Shown: positions 1 to 5,861 of the stretch, in pieces
Layout: the number at the start of each line of letters is the position of its first letter
Numbering within the stretch: position 1 is the stretch's first letter
DNA from: an uncultured Kiritimatiellota bacterium
Lineage (GTDB): Bacteria > Verrucomicrobiota > Kiritimatiellia > RFP12 > UBA1067
Assembly (NCBI GenBank): GCA_934635045.1
Contig: CAKTZA010000081.1
Span: forward strand, 1-12,891
Direction of reading: 5' to 3'
DNA: 12,891 nucleotides
Program-made: the position numbers and the translations under genes
Notes under the pieces: model-generated
Told to the model about the DNA's origin: nothing
What the model saw: the letters and a program-made list of their open reading frames with translations, nothing else
Database searches by the model: none

Positions 1-78
1 TCGGCTACCATGACCCGCTTGACCACGGGAGACCTTTCGGTTAGGAGTTTCGAGGCGTACATACGGGACTTCACTTTA
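1..78 (-). mobile_element. Outer group II intron, domain I continuation (truncated by window edge)
   Basis: Directly after the 3' end of the inner intron the minus strand resumes with TAAAGTGAAGTCCCGTATG and continues as a close relative of the inner intron's own domain I at 636-570. Both share GTACNCCTCGA, CCGAAAGG and the run CCCGTGGTCAAGCGG. Joined to the 779-920 segment, the outer domain I reads ATGAGCCAAACG then TAAAGTGAAG, against ATGAGCCATAACAGAAAGTGAAG in the inner intron, so the two halves fit together. The rest of this intron lies beyond position 1. Confidence 0.6.
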
Positions 79-122
79 GTTGGTAGAGCGGGGCGCCCCC
101 GAAGGGTACGCCCGCCCCCCAT
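79..122 (-). ncRNA. Group II intron domain VI and 3' splice site
   Basis: Immediately after domain V the minus strand forms a GC-rich hairpin, CGGGCGTACCC - TTCG - GGGGCGCCCCG, followed by CTCTACCAAC. The adenosine in CTACC, 6 to 7 nt before the proposed 3' end, is a candidate branch point. The final AC matches the AY rule for group II intron 3' ends. Confidence 0.6.
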
Positions 123-124
123 TA

Positions 125-157
125 GAACCGGACGTGCAGATTTCCCGCATCCGGCTC
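125..157 (-). ncRNA. Group II intron domain V
   Basis: The minus-strand sequence starts GAGCCGGATGCGG and ends CACGTCCGGTTC. It folds into the typical domain V hairpin: an 8-bp lower stem (GAGCCGGA with TCCGGTTC, one G-U pair), a two-nucleotide CG bulge on the 3' side, an upper stem TGCGG/TCTGCA and a GAAA-type loop. The AGC near the 5' side is the catalytic triad. Domain V is the most conserved part of all group II introns and is the strongest evidence for the element. Confidence 0.85.
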
Positions 158-565
158 CCCGTGCGGAACTCCCCTCTGTCGAGGGCCCTGTTATCGCCGT
201 TCCCGATCCCCTTGTCGTTGCCGACGAAGTTTCACGACTGGTTCGGCGGCATGTCCTGGAAGTGCTTGGGCGGCATTCGCGCTCCTCTTCACCAGAGAAG
301 AGGCCGCACCGTTCATGGGTTTCTTCAACCACAACTTTCCCAATACTCCATTCCATGCGCTCCTTTTCCACCGAAGACCCTTCGCTCCACAGGCATTGCC
401 CTGTTTCCTCGCTACTACGATCTTCTCTGACTTCTGCTCTCGGTTTCCCTACCAGCAGATCTCCCAAGTTCCTGTGCTGAACTTTCAAGACGCGCCATGC
501 CCTATGCCCCGTCCCGTCGAGCACACCGCATAATGGTTTCAGTGTGTCCGTGTTGGCTTCGTCGT

Positions 566-605
566 AAACGATCCGCTTGACCACGGGATGCCTTTCGGCT
601 ATGAG
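566..605 (-). other. Candidate exon-binding sites EBS2 and EBS1 of the inner intron
   Basis: On the minus strand CTCAT (605-601) is complementary to ATGAG (790-786) and CGTTT (570-566) is complementary to AAACG (783-779), the five nucleotides that abut the inner intron's 5' splice site. The order EBS2 before EBS1, about 30 nt apart in the second half of domain I, fits the usual geometry. Two independent 5-bp matches at the expected places support the chosen insertion point. Confidence 0.55.
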
Positions 606-778
606 TATCGAGGTGTACATGCGGGCTTCACTTTCTGTTATGGCTCATCTCTTTGTCGGGCTGGGCTTCTGCGCATCGGTCGCCCTCTGCGCAGCCAGCC
701 TTCCTATCAATATGCCATTATCTTTATTGAGTAGACTCCTTACATTCTACAAGTTCAGCCAAGCTTTACTTGGCGCAC

Positions 779-790
779 CGTTTGGCTCAT
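779..790 (-). other. Intron-binding sites IBS2-IBS1 (insertion target of the inner intron)
   Basis: The minus strand reads ATGAG-CC-AAACG directly upstream of the GTGCG boundary. IBS1 is AAACG and IBS2 is ATGAG, paired to EBS1 and EBS2 above. The same place in the inner intron itself (about 647-637) keeps ATGAGCC but has ATAACA in place of AAACG. It would therefore lack the EBS1 match and be protected from self-insertion. Confidence 0.5.
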
Positions 791-920
791 TCCTTTGTCC
801 AGCTGGGCTTCTGCGCGTCGGTCGCCCTCCGCGCAGCCAACCTTCCTATCGGCATGTCGTTTTCTTTGCCGTACAGATTCCTTTCATTCTGTTAGTTCTG
901 CCGAGCTTCGCTTGGCGCAC
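779..920 (-). mobile_element. Outer group II intron, 5' part of domain I (interrupted)
   Basis: This is the first 142 nt of a group II intron read on the minus strand. It opens with GTGCGCC at 920-914, which fits the GUGYG 5' consensus, and then runs through sequence closely related to the start of the inner intron at 778-638. Shared blocks include GTGCGCCAAG, GATAGGAAGG, GGCTGCGC, GAGGGCGACCGA, GCGCAGAAGCCCAGC and ATGAGCC. After ATGAGCCAAACG the homology stops exactly where the second GTGCGCC begins; the continuation is found at 78-1. I infer that the inner intron inserted here. Group II introns are self-splicing ribozymes and retroelements; no reverse transcriptase is visible in the part inside the window. 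Confidence 0.65.
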
Positions 921-984
921 CAAGACCTCCATGGGTTCGCAACCGCTGATGTTTATCAAACGAAAAAGGCCAAAAATGGCATCC
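921..984. other. Short gene-free flank between the intron and the relB-like promoter
   Basis: This stretch is the 5' exon side of the outer intron on the minus strand. I see no open frame in it with support on either strand and no recognisable RNA. A CCATGG palindrome lies near 929-934. Confidence 0.3.
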
Positions 985-1019
985 CCCTCCTTTGCGAGGA
1001 GGGCAAATTGTGATACAAT
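985..1019 (+). promoter_or_regulatory. Promoter with overlapping inverted repeat for the relB-like gene
   Basis: The -10 is TACAAT at 1014-1019, preceded by TGA as an extended -10. TTTGCG at 991-996 is a possible -35 with a 17-nt spacer. A perfect 6-bp inverted repeat, CCCTCC (985-990) and GGAGGG (998-1003) with a 7-nt loop, surrounds the -35. RelB-type antitoxins repress their own promoters, so this is a plausible operator. Confidence 0.5.
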
Positions 1020-1045
1020 GCGCACATCTTGACATACAAGGCGTT

Positions 1046-1357
1046 ATGACATCCATGATAACCGCGCGCGTTGACGCGAAAAAACGCAAAGTCGCCGAGA
1101 AAGTCTTCGATGACATCGGCATCACCACATCCGGCGCCGTCAACCTGTTCATCTGCGCCGTCGCCATGAGCGGAGGGATTCCATTTCCCGTTGGCTCGTC
1201 CCGCATGTCCGCCATGCGATTCGGGCATACAAACTTCGGCACGCCCGCGCAATCGGGTCTTCGCCTTGGGTTGGCTGATGGCAAGTATGACTTCGCCCAA
1301 GACTTCGACAGGAAATTTGACGCGATGGACTCCGAAATCGCCGAAATGTTCGCGTGA
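1046..1357 (+). CDS. RelB/DinJ-family antitoxin (orphan)
   Basis: This 103-residue protein begins with the ribbon-helix-helix pattern of RelB/DinJ antitoxins: MITARVDAKKRKVAEKVFDD, then GITTSGAVNLFI and a GGIPFPV turn within the first 50 residues. In this family the N-terminal half binds operator DNA as a dimer and the C-terminal tail wraps the toxin; here the tail is residues 75-103, ending DAMDSEIAEMF. The ATG at 1046 follows AAGG at a fitting distance, and a second in-frame ATG at 1055 is the alternative start. The next reading frame downstream is only a PIN toxin remnant rather than the usual RelE/YafQ partner, so the antitoxin appears orphaned. Confidence 0.8.
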   Translation: MTSMITARVDAKKRKVAEKVFDDIGITTSGAVNLFICAVAMSGGIPFPVGSSRMSAMRFGHTNFGTPAQSGLRLGLADGKYDFAQDFDRKFDAMDSEIAEMFA

Positions 1358-1370
1358 GCATTGCCAATTG

Positions 1371-1532
1371 AGAATCGACTCTGGCGCGGCCTCTGACGTG
1401 GGTGACCTGCCGCTTATTCATGGAGATCCTTTTGACAGACTTCTGATTGCACAGTCCCGTCGATCAGGCATGCTGTTTCTCACGCACGACCACCTCATTG
1501 AACCCTATGGCGAGAACGTCGTGGCCGTATAG
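1371..1532 (+). pseudogene. C-terminal remnant of a PIN-domain (VapC-type) toxin
   Basis: The frame encodes LPLIHGDPFDRLLIAQ, a LTHD motif and EPYG before the stop at 1530-1532. These are hallmarks of the last third of PIN-domain RNases, where the DPFDR and THD aspartates form half of the metal site. The N-terminal two thirds, with the first Asp and the Glu, are absent. The segment starts 13 nt after the relB-like stop without a start codon or ribosome-binding site. A complete family member is about 125-130 residues and this keeps about 50. I read it as the decayed toxin half of a TA locus. Confidence 0.75.
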
Positions 1533-1630
1533 GGCGTAGCGACATCCGGCGCGACGCGGACGACAAAGAAGCCCCACGGGCCGAGCGCACAGGAGCGCGC
1601 ACCCCGTCCAGTGTTCGCGCAGAGTCCGCT

Positions 1631-2851
1631 TCAATCCTCCTCGCCGTCCTCAAGCAAAAACTCGGGCAAATAGCGGTGTTTGATGCCGTTGCGCGAGAAG
1701 TTGACGCGATCCAACGAAAGGACGAGCTTGTCGTACTGGTCGGGAATCGCCTCAAGGGCCGAAAACTCGCGTTCGCGCGTCGCAACGTCCGCCATCAGGT
1801 AGCAGACCTGAACGTAAAGGCGGTCGTCGCCGTTCTGGCAGACGAAATCCACTTCCCGTTCGCGGACGCGTCCGACCGTGACATGTCCGCCGCGCCGCAC
1901 CAGTTCGCGATAGACGACGTTCTCCAACAGGCGGTCGATGTCATCGCCACGCGAACCGCCGATGACGGCGCGACGCAAGCCAAGGTCGCTGACGTAGTAC
2001 TTCTCGTCGACGGACAGGATGCGCTTGCCGATCAGATCCTCTCGCGGAACGCGCGTCACGAGAAACGCATCCTCACAAGCGCGCAAATAGGTGAGAATCG
2101 TCTCGACGGTCGTCGTGCGCCGCTCGCTCTTCAGGAATCGCACGATGCTACGGGCCGAAAAGGTGTGCCCGATCTCGGTCATGGCATAGCGCACGATGCG
2201 GTCGAGGAGATCCACGTCCCGGATTTGCAGTCGCCGCATAACGTCTTTCGAGAGAATCGCCCAATAGAGGTCTTCCAGATAGGAACGCGAGGCCGACGCA
2301 TCGTATCTCACCTGGGGAAGGAACGGAAGCCCCCCGCAGTCCAGATACCTGTCGAAGAGGTCGGCGGTCGCGAGTCCGTCCCAGAGATCCGCCGTCGCAA
2401 GCTTGAACTCGCCAAAGGAGAAAGGCGCAATCTTGAATTCGACGTAGCGCCCCGTCAGGTAGGTCGCGAGTTCGCCGGAGAGCAGTTTGGAATTGGAACC
2501 CGTGATGAAGATGTCGGCGTTCTTCCGCTTGCGGATGGAGTTGACCTGAAGTTCCCATTCCTCGACATCGTGAATCTCGTCCAGAAAGATGACAACGCGC
2601 TGCCCTTTCGCCGCCTCCAGCCGCGCATCAAGTTCATTGAACAGCACGTCCTTGGCGAGATAGCGCGCATTGCGGCGGTCTTCGAGATCCAGATAGAAGA
2701 TATCCGCTGAGGGATCCTTGGCGCGGATCTCGTCCCGCACCTGTTCCAGAATGACCGACTTTCCGCTGCGGCGCATGCCGGTGATGACTTTGATGACATC
2801 CGTTCCGATAAAAGGACGGATCAAATCCAGATAATGCGTACGTGGTATCAT
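1631..2851 (-). CDS. AAA-type ATPase with DUF4143 domain
   Basis: This 406-residue protein belongs to the COG1373-like family of predicted ATPases. Residues 1-150 form the P-loop domain, with Walker A GMRRSGKS (25-32), Walker B VVIFLDE (86-92) and a sensor-like FITGSNSKLL (115-124). Residues about 185-345 are the DUF4143 domain, with ENVVYREL (310-317) and REREVDFV (330-337). That pattern resembles the PD-(D/E)XK fold, but the usual ExK is QVC (348-350), so nuclease activity is doubtful. The cellular role of the family is unknown, and members are often found beside mobile or TA loci. An ATG 15 nt upstream is possible, but GGGAGA lies 7 nt before the ATG at 2851, which decides the start. It is transcribed alone. 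Confidence 0.85.
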   Translation of the reverse strand: MIPRTHYLDLIRPFIGTDVIKVITGMRRSGKSVILEQVRDEIRAKDPSADIFYLDLEDRRNARYLAKDVLFNELDARLEAAKGQRVVIFLDEIHDVEEWELQVNSIRKRKNADIFITGSNSKLLSGELATYLTGRYVEFKIAPFSFGEFKLATADLWDGLATADLFDRYLDCGGLPFLPQVRYDASASRSYLEDLYWAILSKDVMRRLQIRDVDLLDRIVRYAMTEIGHTFSARSIVRFLKSERRTTTVETILTYLRACEDAFLVTRVPREDLIGKRILSVDEKYYVSDLGLRRAVIGGSRGDDIDRLLENVVYRELVRRGGHVTVGRVREREVDFVCQNGDDRLYVQVCYLMADVATREREFSALEAIPDQYDKLVLSLDRVNFSRNGIKHRYLPEFLLEDGEED

Positions 2852-2896
2852 GAAAGTTTCTCCCATTCAACGGCCTGAAGTGGTCAACGGATCGGA

Positions 2897-2925
2897 ATTA
2901 TATCATTTCCATAGCCGACAAACAA
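2897..2925 (-). promoter_or_regulatory. Promoter of the AAA/DUF4143 ATPase
   Basis: On the minus strand TTGTTT (2925-2920) and TATAAT (2902-2897) are separated by 17 nt, with TGA just before the -10. The block from CGGTTGTTTGTCGG to the -10, and the GAATGGGAGAAA leader, recur before the oxidoreductase gene at 12726. Confidence 0.75.
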
Positions 2926-3113
2926 CCGCCTCTGAACGATTTTGTCGGTCATAACCGACAAAACGACGGAAAACAAAGAACTTGTCGGCCATAGACGATT
3001 GAGACCATGCCTCCTTCAGACGATTCCGAAAGGAGCATTCAAATTTCAGCCTCGCTGTTTCAGCCTTACTGAAATCATGCGTAATGCCGTTCGAGTGGTG
3101 GAGTCCCCCGAAT
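2926..3113. other. Gene-free stretch with TTGTCGG repeats and dyads
   Basis: There is no supported gene here. TTTTGTCGGT-CATA-ACCGACAAAA (2940-2963) is a perfect 10-bp inverted repeat with a 4-nt centre. A further TTGTCGGCCATAG lies at about 2982-2994, and the promoter of the ATPase contains the same half-site. A second dyad, TTTCAG-CCTTA-CTGAAA, lies at 3058-3074 downstream of the P-type ATPase stop. It has no T-run and is at best a weak terminator. The only plus-strand open frames are short and continue into the shadow of the ATPase gene. Confidence 0.55.
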
Positions 3114-5813
3114 TCAGCGGATCGCTTTTCGCAGGAACGCGACCGCCGCCGGGACGAGGGCCGAGGCGACGAAAAGCACCGCCCAGTCCGCCGGACGCAG
3201 GGGCACGACGTCGAAGAGCCGTCCGCCGAACGTGACGAGCGCGGCCTGTCCGAGGAGGATCAGCAGGGCGACGCCCATGAAGACGCGGCAGCCCGCGAAG
3301 TCGAGCGGCGCGCCGCCGCCGAACGTCCGTACGCGGAAGACGTTCCAGAACTGCAGCAAGACGAAAAAGGTGAAGAAGACCGTCAGCTCGTAGGCGCTCA
3401 GCCCGGTCGCGGCGGCGGCGGGCGGCAGCAGCAGCGCCCGGATCTCATGGCCCCGGAGGAAGGCGAGTGCGCCGAGCAGGATGGCCGTGAAGAGCGTCCC
3501 CGTCAGCGCGAGGTCGACGCACATCGCGCGCGAGACGATGAAGGCCCCGCGCGGACGCGGACGCTCGCGGAGGACGGCTTCGGACGGCGGCAGCGACGCC
3601 ATCGCCATCGCCGCGAACGTGTCCATGATGAGGTTCACCCAGAGCATCTGCGTGACGGAGAGCGGCGACTTCGTGCCGACGAACGCGCCGACGAGCACCG
3701 TCAGGCAGGCGACGACGTTCACGGTCGTCTGGAAGAGGATGAAGCGCTGGATGTTGCGGTAGAGCGAGCGCCCCCAGACGACGGCGCGGACGATCGAGGC
3801 GAAGGAGTCGTCGAGGATCGTGACGTCCGACGCCTCCTTGGCGACGCTCGTGCCGTCGCCCATCGAGAGCCCGACGTGCGCGGCCTTGAGGGCGGGCGCG
3901 TCGTTCGTGCCGTCGCCCGTGACGGCGACGACCTCGCCGGCGCGGCGCAGGGCCTCGACGAGCCGCTTCTTGTCCAGCGGCCGCGCCCGCGCGATGATCT
4001 TGAGGCGGCCGACGCGGCGGTCAAGCGCGGCGTCGTCGAGCGCGGCGAATTCCGGGCCGGTGATGAGGGCGTCGCCGCCGTCGGCATCCGTCCAGAGCCC
4101 GATCTGGCGGGCGATCTCGCGGGCCGTGGCGGGCGTGTCGCCCGTGACGACCTTCACGGCGATGCCGGCGCCGAGGCAGTCGGCGATCGCCTTCGGCACG
4201 TCCGGGCGCACCGGGTCCGCGATGCCCACGAGGCCGAGGAACGCGAGCGGGCCCCGGAGGCCGGCGAGCCCGTCGTCCGTGATCGGGCGCTCGCCGTCCG
4301 CCAGTTCCCGCCAGGCGAATCCCAGCGTCCGCAGCGCGCGGCCCTGGCAGTCGAGAAGCCGCGTCCGCACGGCGCCGTCCGCCGCCGCGTCCGCGCCGCA
4401 GAAGCCGAGCACGATCTCCGGTGCGCCCTTCACGTAGAGGACGCGGCGCCCCGGACGCGCGGCGGACGTCACGACGCTGGCCATGTACTTGCGCTCCGTG
4501 CAGAACGGCAGCTCGGCTTCGTGCGGCGCCTGGGCGCGGAGCGCCCGGCAGTCGAGGCCCTGCCCGTGAAGCCAGAGGAGGAGCGCGCCCTCGGTCGGGT
4601 TCCCCAGCGGCTCGGGCGCGGACGGATCCGTGAGGTCGAGGGTCGCCGTCGCGTTCGCCGCCATGCCTTCGCAGACGATCGCGCCGAGCGTCCCCGGCTC
4701 TGCCGACAGGTGCGCGTCCGGCCCCAGTCCGTCGAAGTGCACCTCCTGCACGCGCATGCGGTTCTGGGTCAGCGTGCCCGTCTTGTCCGTGCAGATCACG
4801 GTCGCCGCGCCCATCGTCTCGCAGGCGTGGAGGCGGCGGACGAGGAGCTTGGCCCTGAACATCCGCCGCATGCTGTAGGCGAGGCTCAGCGTGACGGCCA
4901 TCGGCAGGCCCTCCGGCACCGAGACGACGACGAGCGTGACGGCCAGCATGAGCGACTGCAGGAGATAGGCGAACAGGTGCGCGGGCGCGGTAGCCCGCCA
5001 GACGGCGAGGGGGTCCGTCCCGAAGAAGACGGCCAGGCGTCCGACGACGACGAGCGCGGCCAGGGCATAGCTGACGCGGGAGATCGCGCGGGCGAGACCG
5101 GCGAGCTGCTTGTCCAGCGGCGTCTTCACGGAGTCGTCGATCCGGGCGGCCGCGAAGACCCGGCCGTTCTCCGTGCCGTCGCCGACGGCCGTCACGCGCA
5201 TCGTGCCGTGGCCCTCCATCACCTTCGTGCCGCGCAGGACGCGGTTCGAGGGGAACGTCGCCTCCGCGTCAAAGGCGCGCGGATCCGTCGTCTTGCGGCA
5301 GGTCGGCTCGCCCGTGAGGGACGACTCGTCCACGCTCAGGGCGACGGCCTCCAGCAAGTCGCCATCCGCCGGGACCTCGCACCCGGTCGCGAGCGTGACG
5401 ACGTCGCCGACGACGACATCGCGGCGCGGGACGCGGCACGGGCCGCCGGCGCGGACGACGTCGACCGGCTCGTCGTCGTTGACCTGGTTGAGGATGTCGA
5501 ACGCCCGCTCCGCGCGCGTCTCGAAGAGGAAGGAAAGCCCCGTCGCGAGCAGGACGGCCGCGAAGATGCCGCCCGGCTCGAAGAAGGCCGCCCACCCCTC
5601 GCCCAGGGCCAGGCGCTCGTAGAGCGCGATGCCGGCGGAAAGCGCGCCCGCGACGAGCAGGATGACGATCAGCGGATCGCCGAGACGCGCAAGGAACTTC
5701 CGCCACAGCGGCTCACGCCCGGGAGGCGTGAGGACGTTCGCCCCGTGTTCCGCGCGGCTGCGCGCGACTTCGGCCTCCGTAAGGCCCCTTGCAGAATCTG
5801 TCTTCTCGTTCAT
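3114..5813 (-). CDS. Ca2+-transporting P-type ATPase, PMCA (P2B)-like
   Basis: This 899-residue membrane pump is predicted to export or sequester Ca2+ at the cost of ATP. An N-terminal cation-ATPase region is followed by two membrane segments (about 46-66 and 80-97) and the actuator domain with LTGEP (166-170). M3-M4 follow, with VPEGLP (299-304), then the phosphorylation site DKTGT (D343), KGAPE (462-466), VTGDT (556-560) and GDGTNDAP (633-640), and six C-terminal membrane segments. PEGLPMAVTLSLAYSM and MLWVNLIMDTFAAMAMA resemble plasma-membrane Ca2+ pumps more than SERCA. No calmodulin-type C-terminal extension is present. The frame extends 14 codons upstream, but those codons contain the -10 box, so the ATG at 5813 is chosen. 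Confidence 0.93.
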   Translation of the reverse strand: MNEKTDSARGLTEAEVARSRAEHGANVLTPPGREPLWRKFLARLGDPLIVILLVAGALSAGIALYERLALGEGWAAFFEPGGIFAAVLLATGLSFLFETRAERAFDILNQVNDDEPVDVVRAGGPCRVPRRDVVVGDVVTLATGCEVPADGDLLEAVALSVDESSLTGEPTCRKTTDPRAFDAEATFPSNRVLRGTKVMEGHGTMRVTAVGDGTENGRVFAAARIDDSVKTPLDKQLAGLARAISRVSYALAALVVVGRLAVFFGTDPLAVWRATAPAHLFAYLLQSLMLAVTLVVVSVPEGLPMAVTLSLAYSMRRMFRAKLLVRRLHACETMGAATVICTDKTGTLTQNRMRVQEVHFDGLGPDAHLSAEPGTLGAIVCEGMAANATATLDLTDPSAPEPLGNPTEGALLLWLHGQGLDCRALRAQAPHEAELPFCTERKYMASVVTSAARPGRRVLYVKGAPEIVLGFCGADAAADGAVRTRLLDCQGRALRTLGFAWRELADGERPITDDGLAGLRGPLAFLGLVGIADPVRPDVPKAIADCLGAGIAVKVVTGDTPATAREIARQIGLWTDADGGDALITGPEFAALDDAALDRRVGRLKIIARARPLDKKRLVEALRRAGEVVAVTGDGTNDAPALKAAHVGLSMGDGTSVAKEASDVTILDDSFASIVRAVVWGRSLYRNIQRFILFQTTVNVVACLTVLVGAFVGTKSPLSVTQMLWVNLIMDTFAAMAMASLPPSEAVLRERPRPRGAFIVSRAMCVDLALTGTLFTAILLGALAFLRGHEIRALLLPPAAAATGLSAYELTVFFTFFVLLQFWNVFRVRTFGGGAPLDFAGCRVFMGVALLILLGQAALVTFGGRLFDVVPLRPADWAVLFVASALVPAAVAFLRKAIR

Positions 5814-5822
5814 GGGACGGCT

Positions 5823-5831
5823 ATTATACCA
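5823..5831 (-). promoter_or_regulatory. Extended -10 promoter of the Ca2+ ATPase; possibly leaderless
   Basis: On the minus strand TGG-TATAAT (TATAAT at 5828-5823) ends only 9 nt before the ATG at 5813. Transcription normally starts 6-8 nt after the -10, which leaves a leader of 1-3 nt and no Shine-Dalgarno sequence. No good -35 is visible. The box lies between the kinase stop and the ATPase start, so the pump can be made independently of the kinase. Confidence 0.6.
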
Positions 5832-5861
5832 ATTCCGCCGCGTAGCCGTGACCACATGCGT

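Larger units (their letters stand above)
79..778 (-). mobile_element. Inner group II intron, about 700 nt, no encoded reverse transcriptase
   Basis: On the minus strand the element starts with GTGCGCC (778-772), matching the GUGYG 5' consensus, and ends CTACCAAC at 79, matching the AY 3' consensus. In order it holds domain I with candidate EBS2 and EBS1, a domain-III-like segment with CGTAGTAG and GGAGCGAAGGG around 417-370, a short domain IV region of about 200 nt, domain V at 157-125 and domain VI at 122-79. Domain IV usually carries the reverse transcriptase/maturase gene, but it is far too small here and shows no RT motif. The length fits a bare ribozyme core. Mobility would need a maturase supplied in trans. 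The exact 3' end could shift by one or two nucleotides. Confidence 0.72.

Noticed and set aside
1..645. A minus-strand frame open from 645 to the window edge (over 200 codons)
   Set aside because: It runs straight through the intron domains, has no RT or other protein motif, and the repeated peptide segments in it are explained by the two related domain I copies.
641..920. Direct repeats about 142 nt apart, considered as a CRISPR or satellite array
   Set aside because: There are only two diverged copies, each beginning GTGCGCC, and they are better explained as the 5' ends of two group II introns.
10..1032. Several plus-strand frames across 10-1032
   Set aside because: They read antisense to the intron RNA, lack ribosome-binding sites and show no protein family pattern.
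1676..2710. 344-codon plus-strand frame opposite the AAA/DUF4143 gene
   Set aside because: Shadow frame; the minus strand has Walker A and B motifs and a good start.
3058..3074. Dyad after the Ca2+ ATPase stop as its terminator
   Set aside because: The stem is 6 bp and no T-run follows on the minus strand; kept only as a note in the gene-free stretch.
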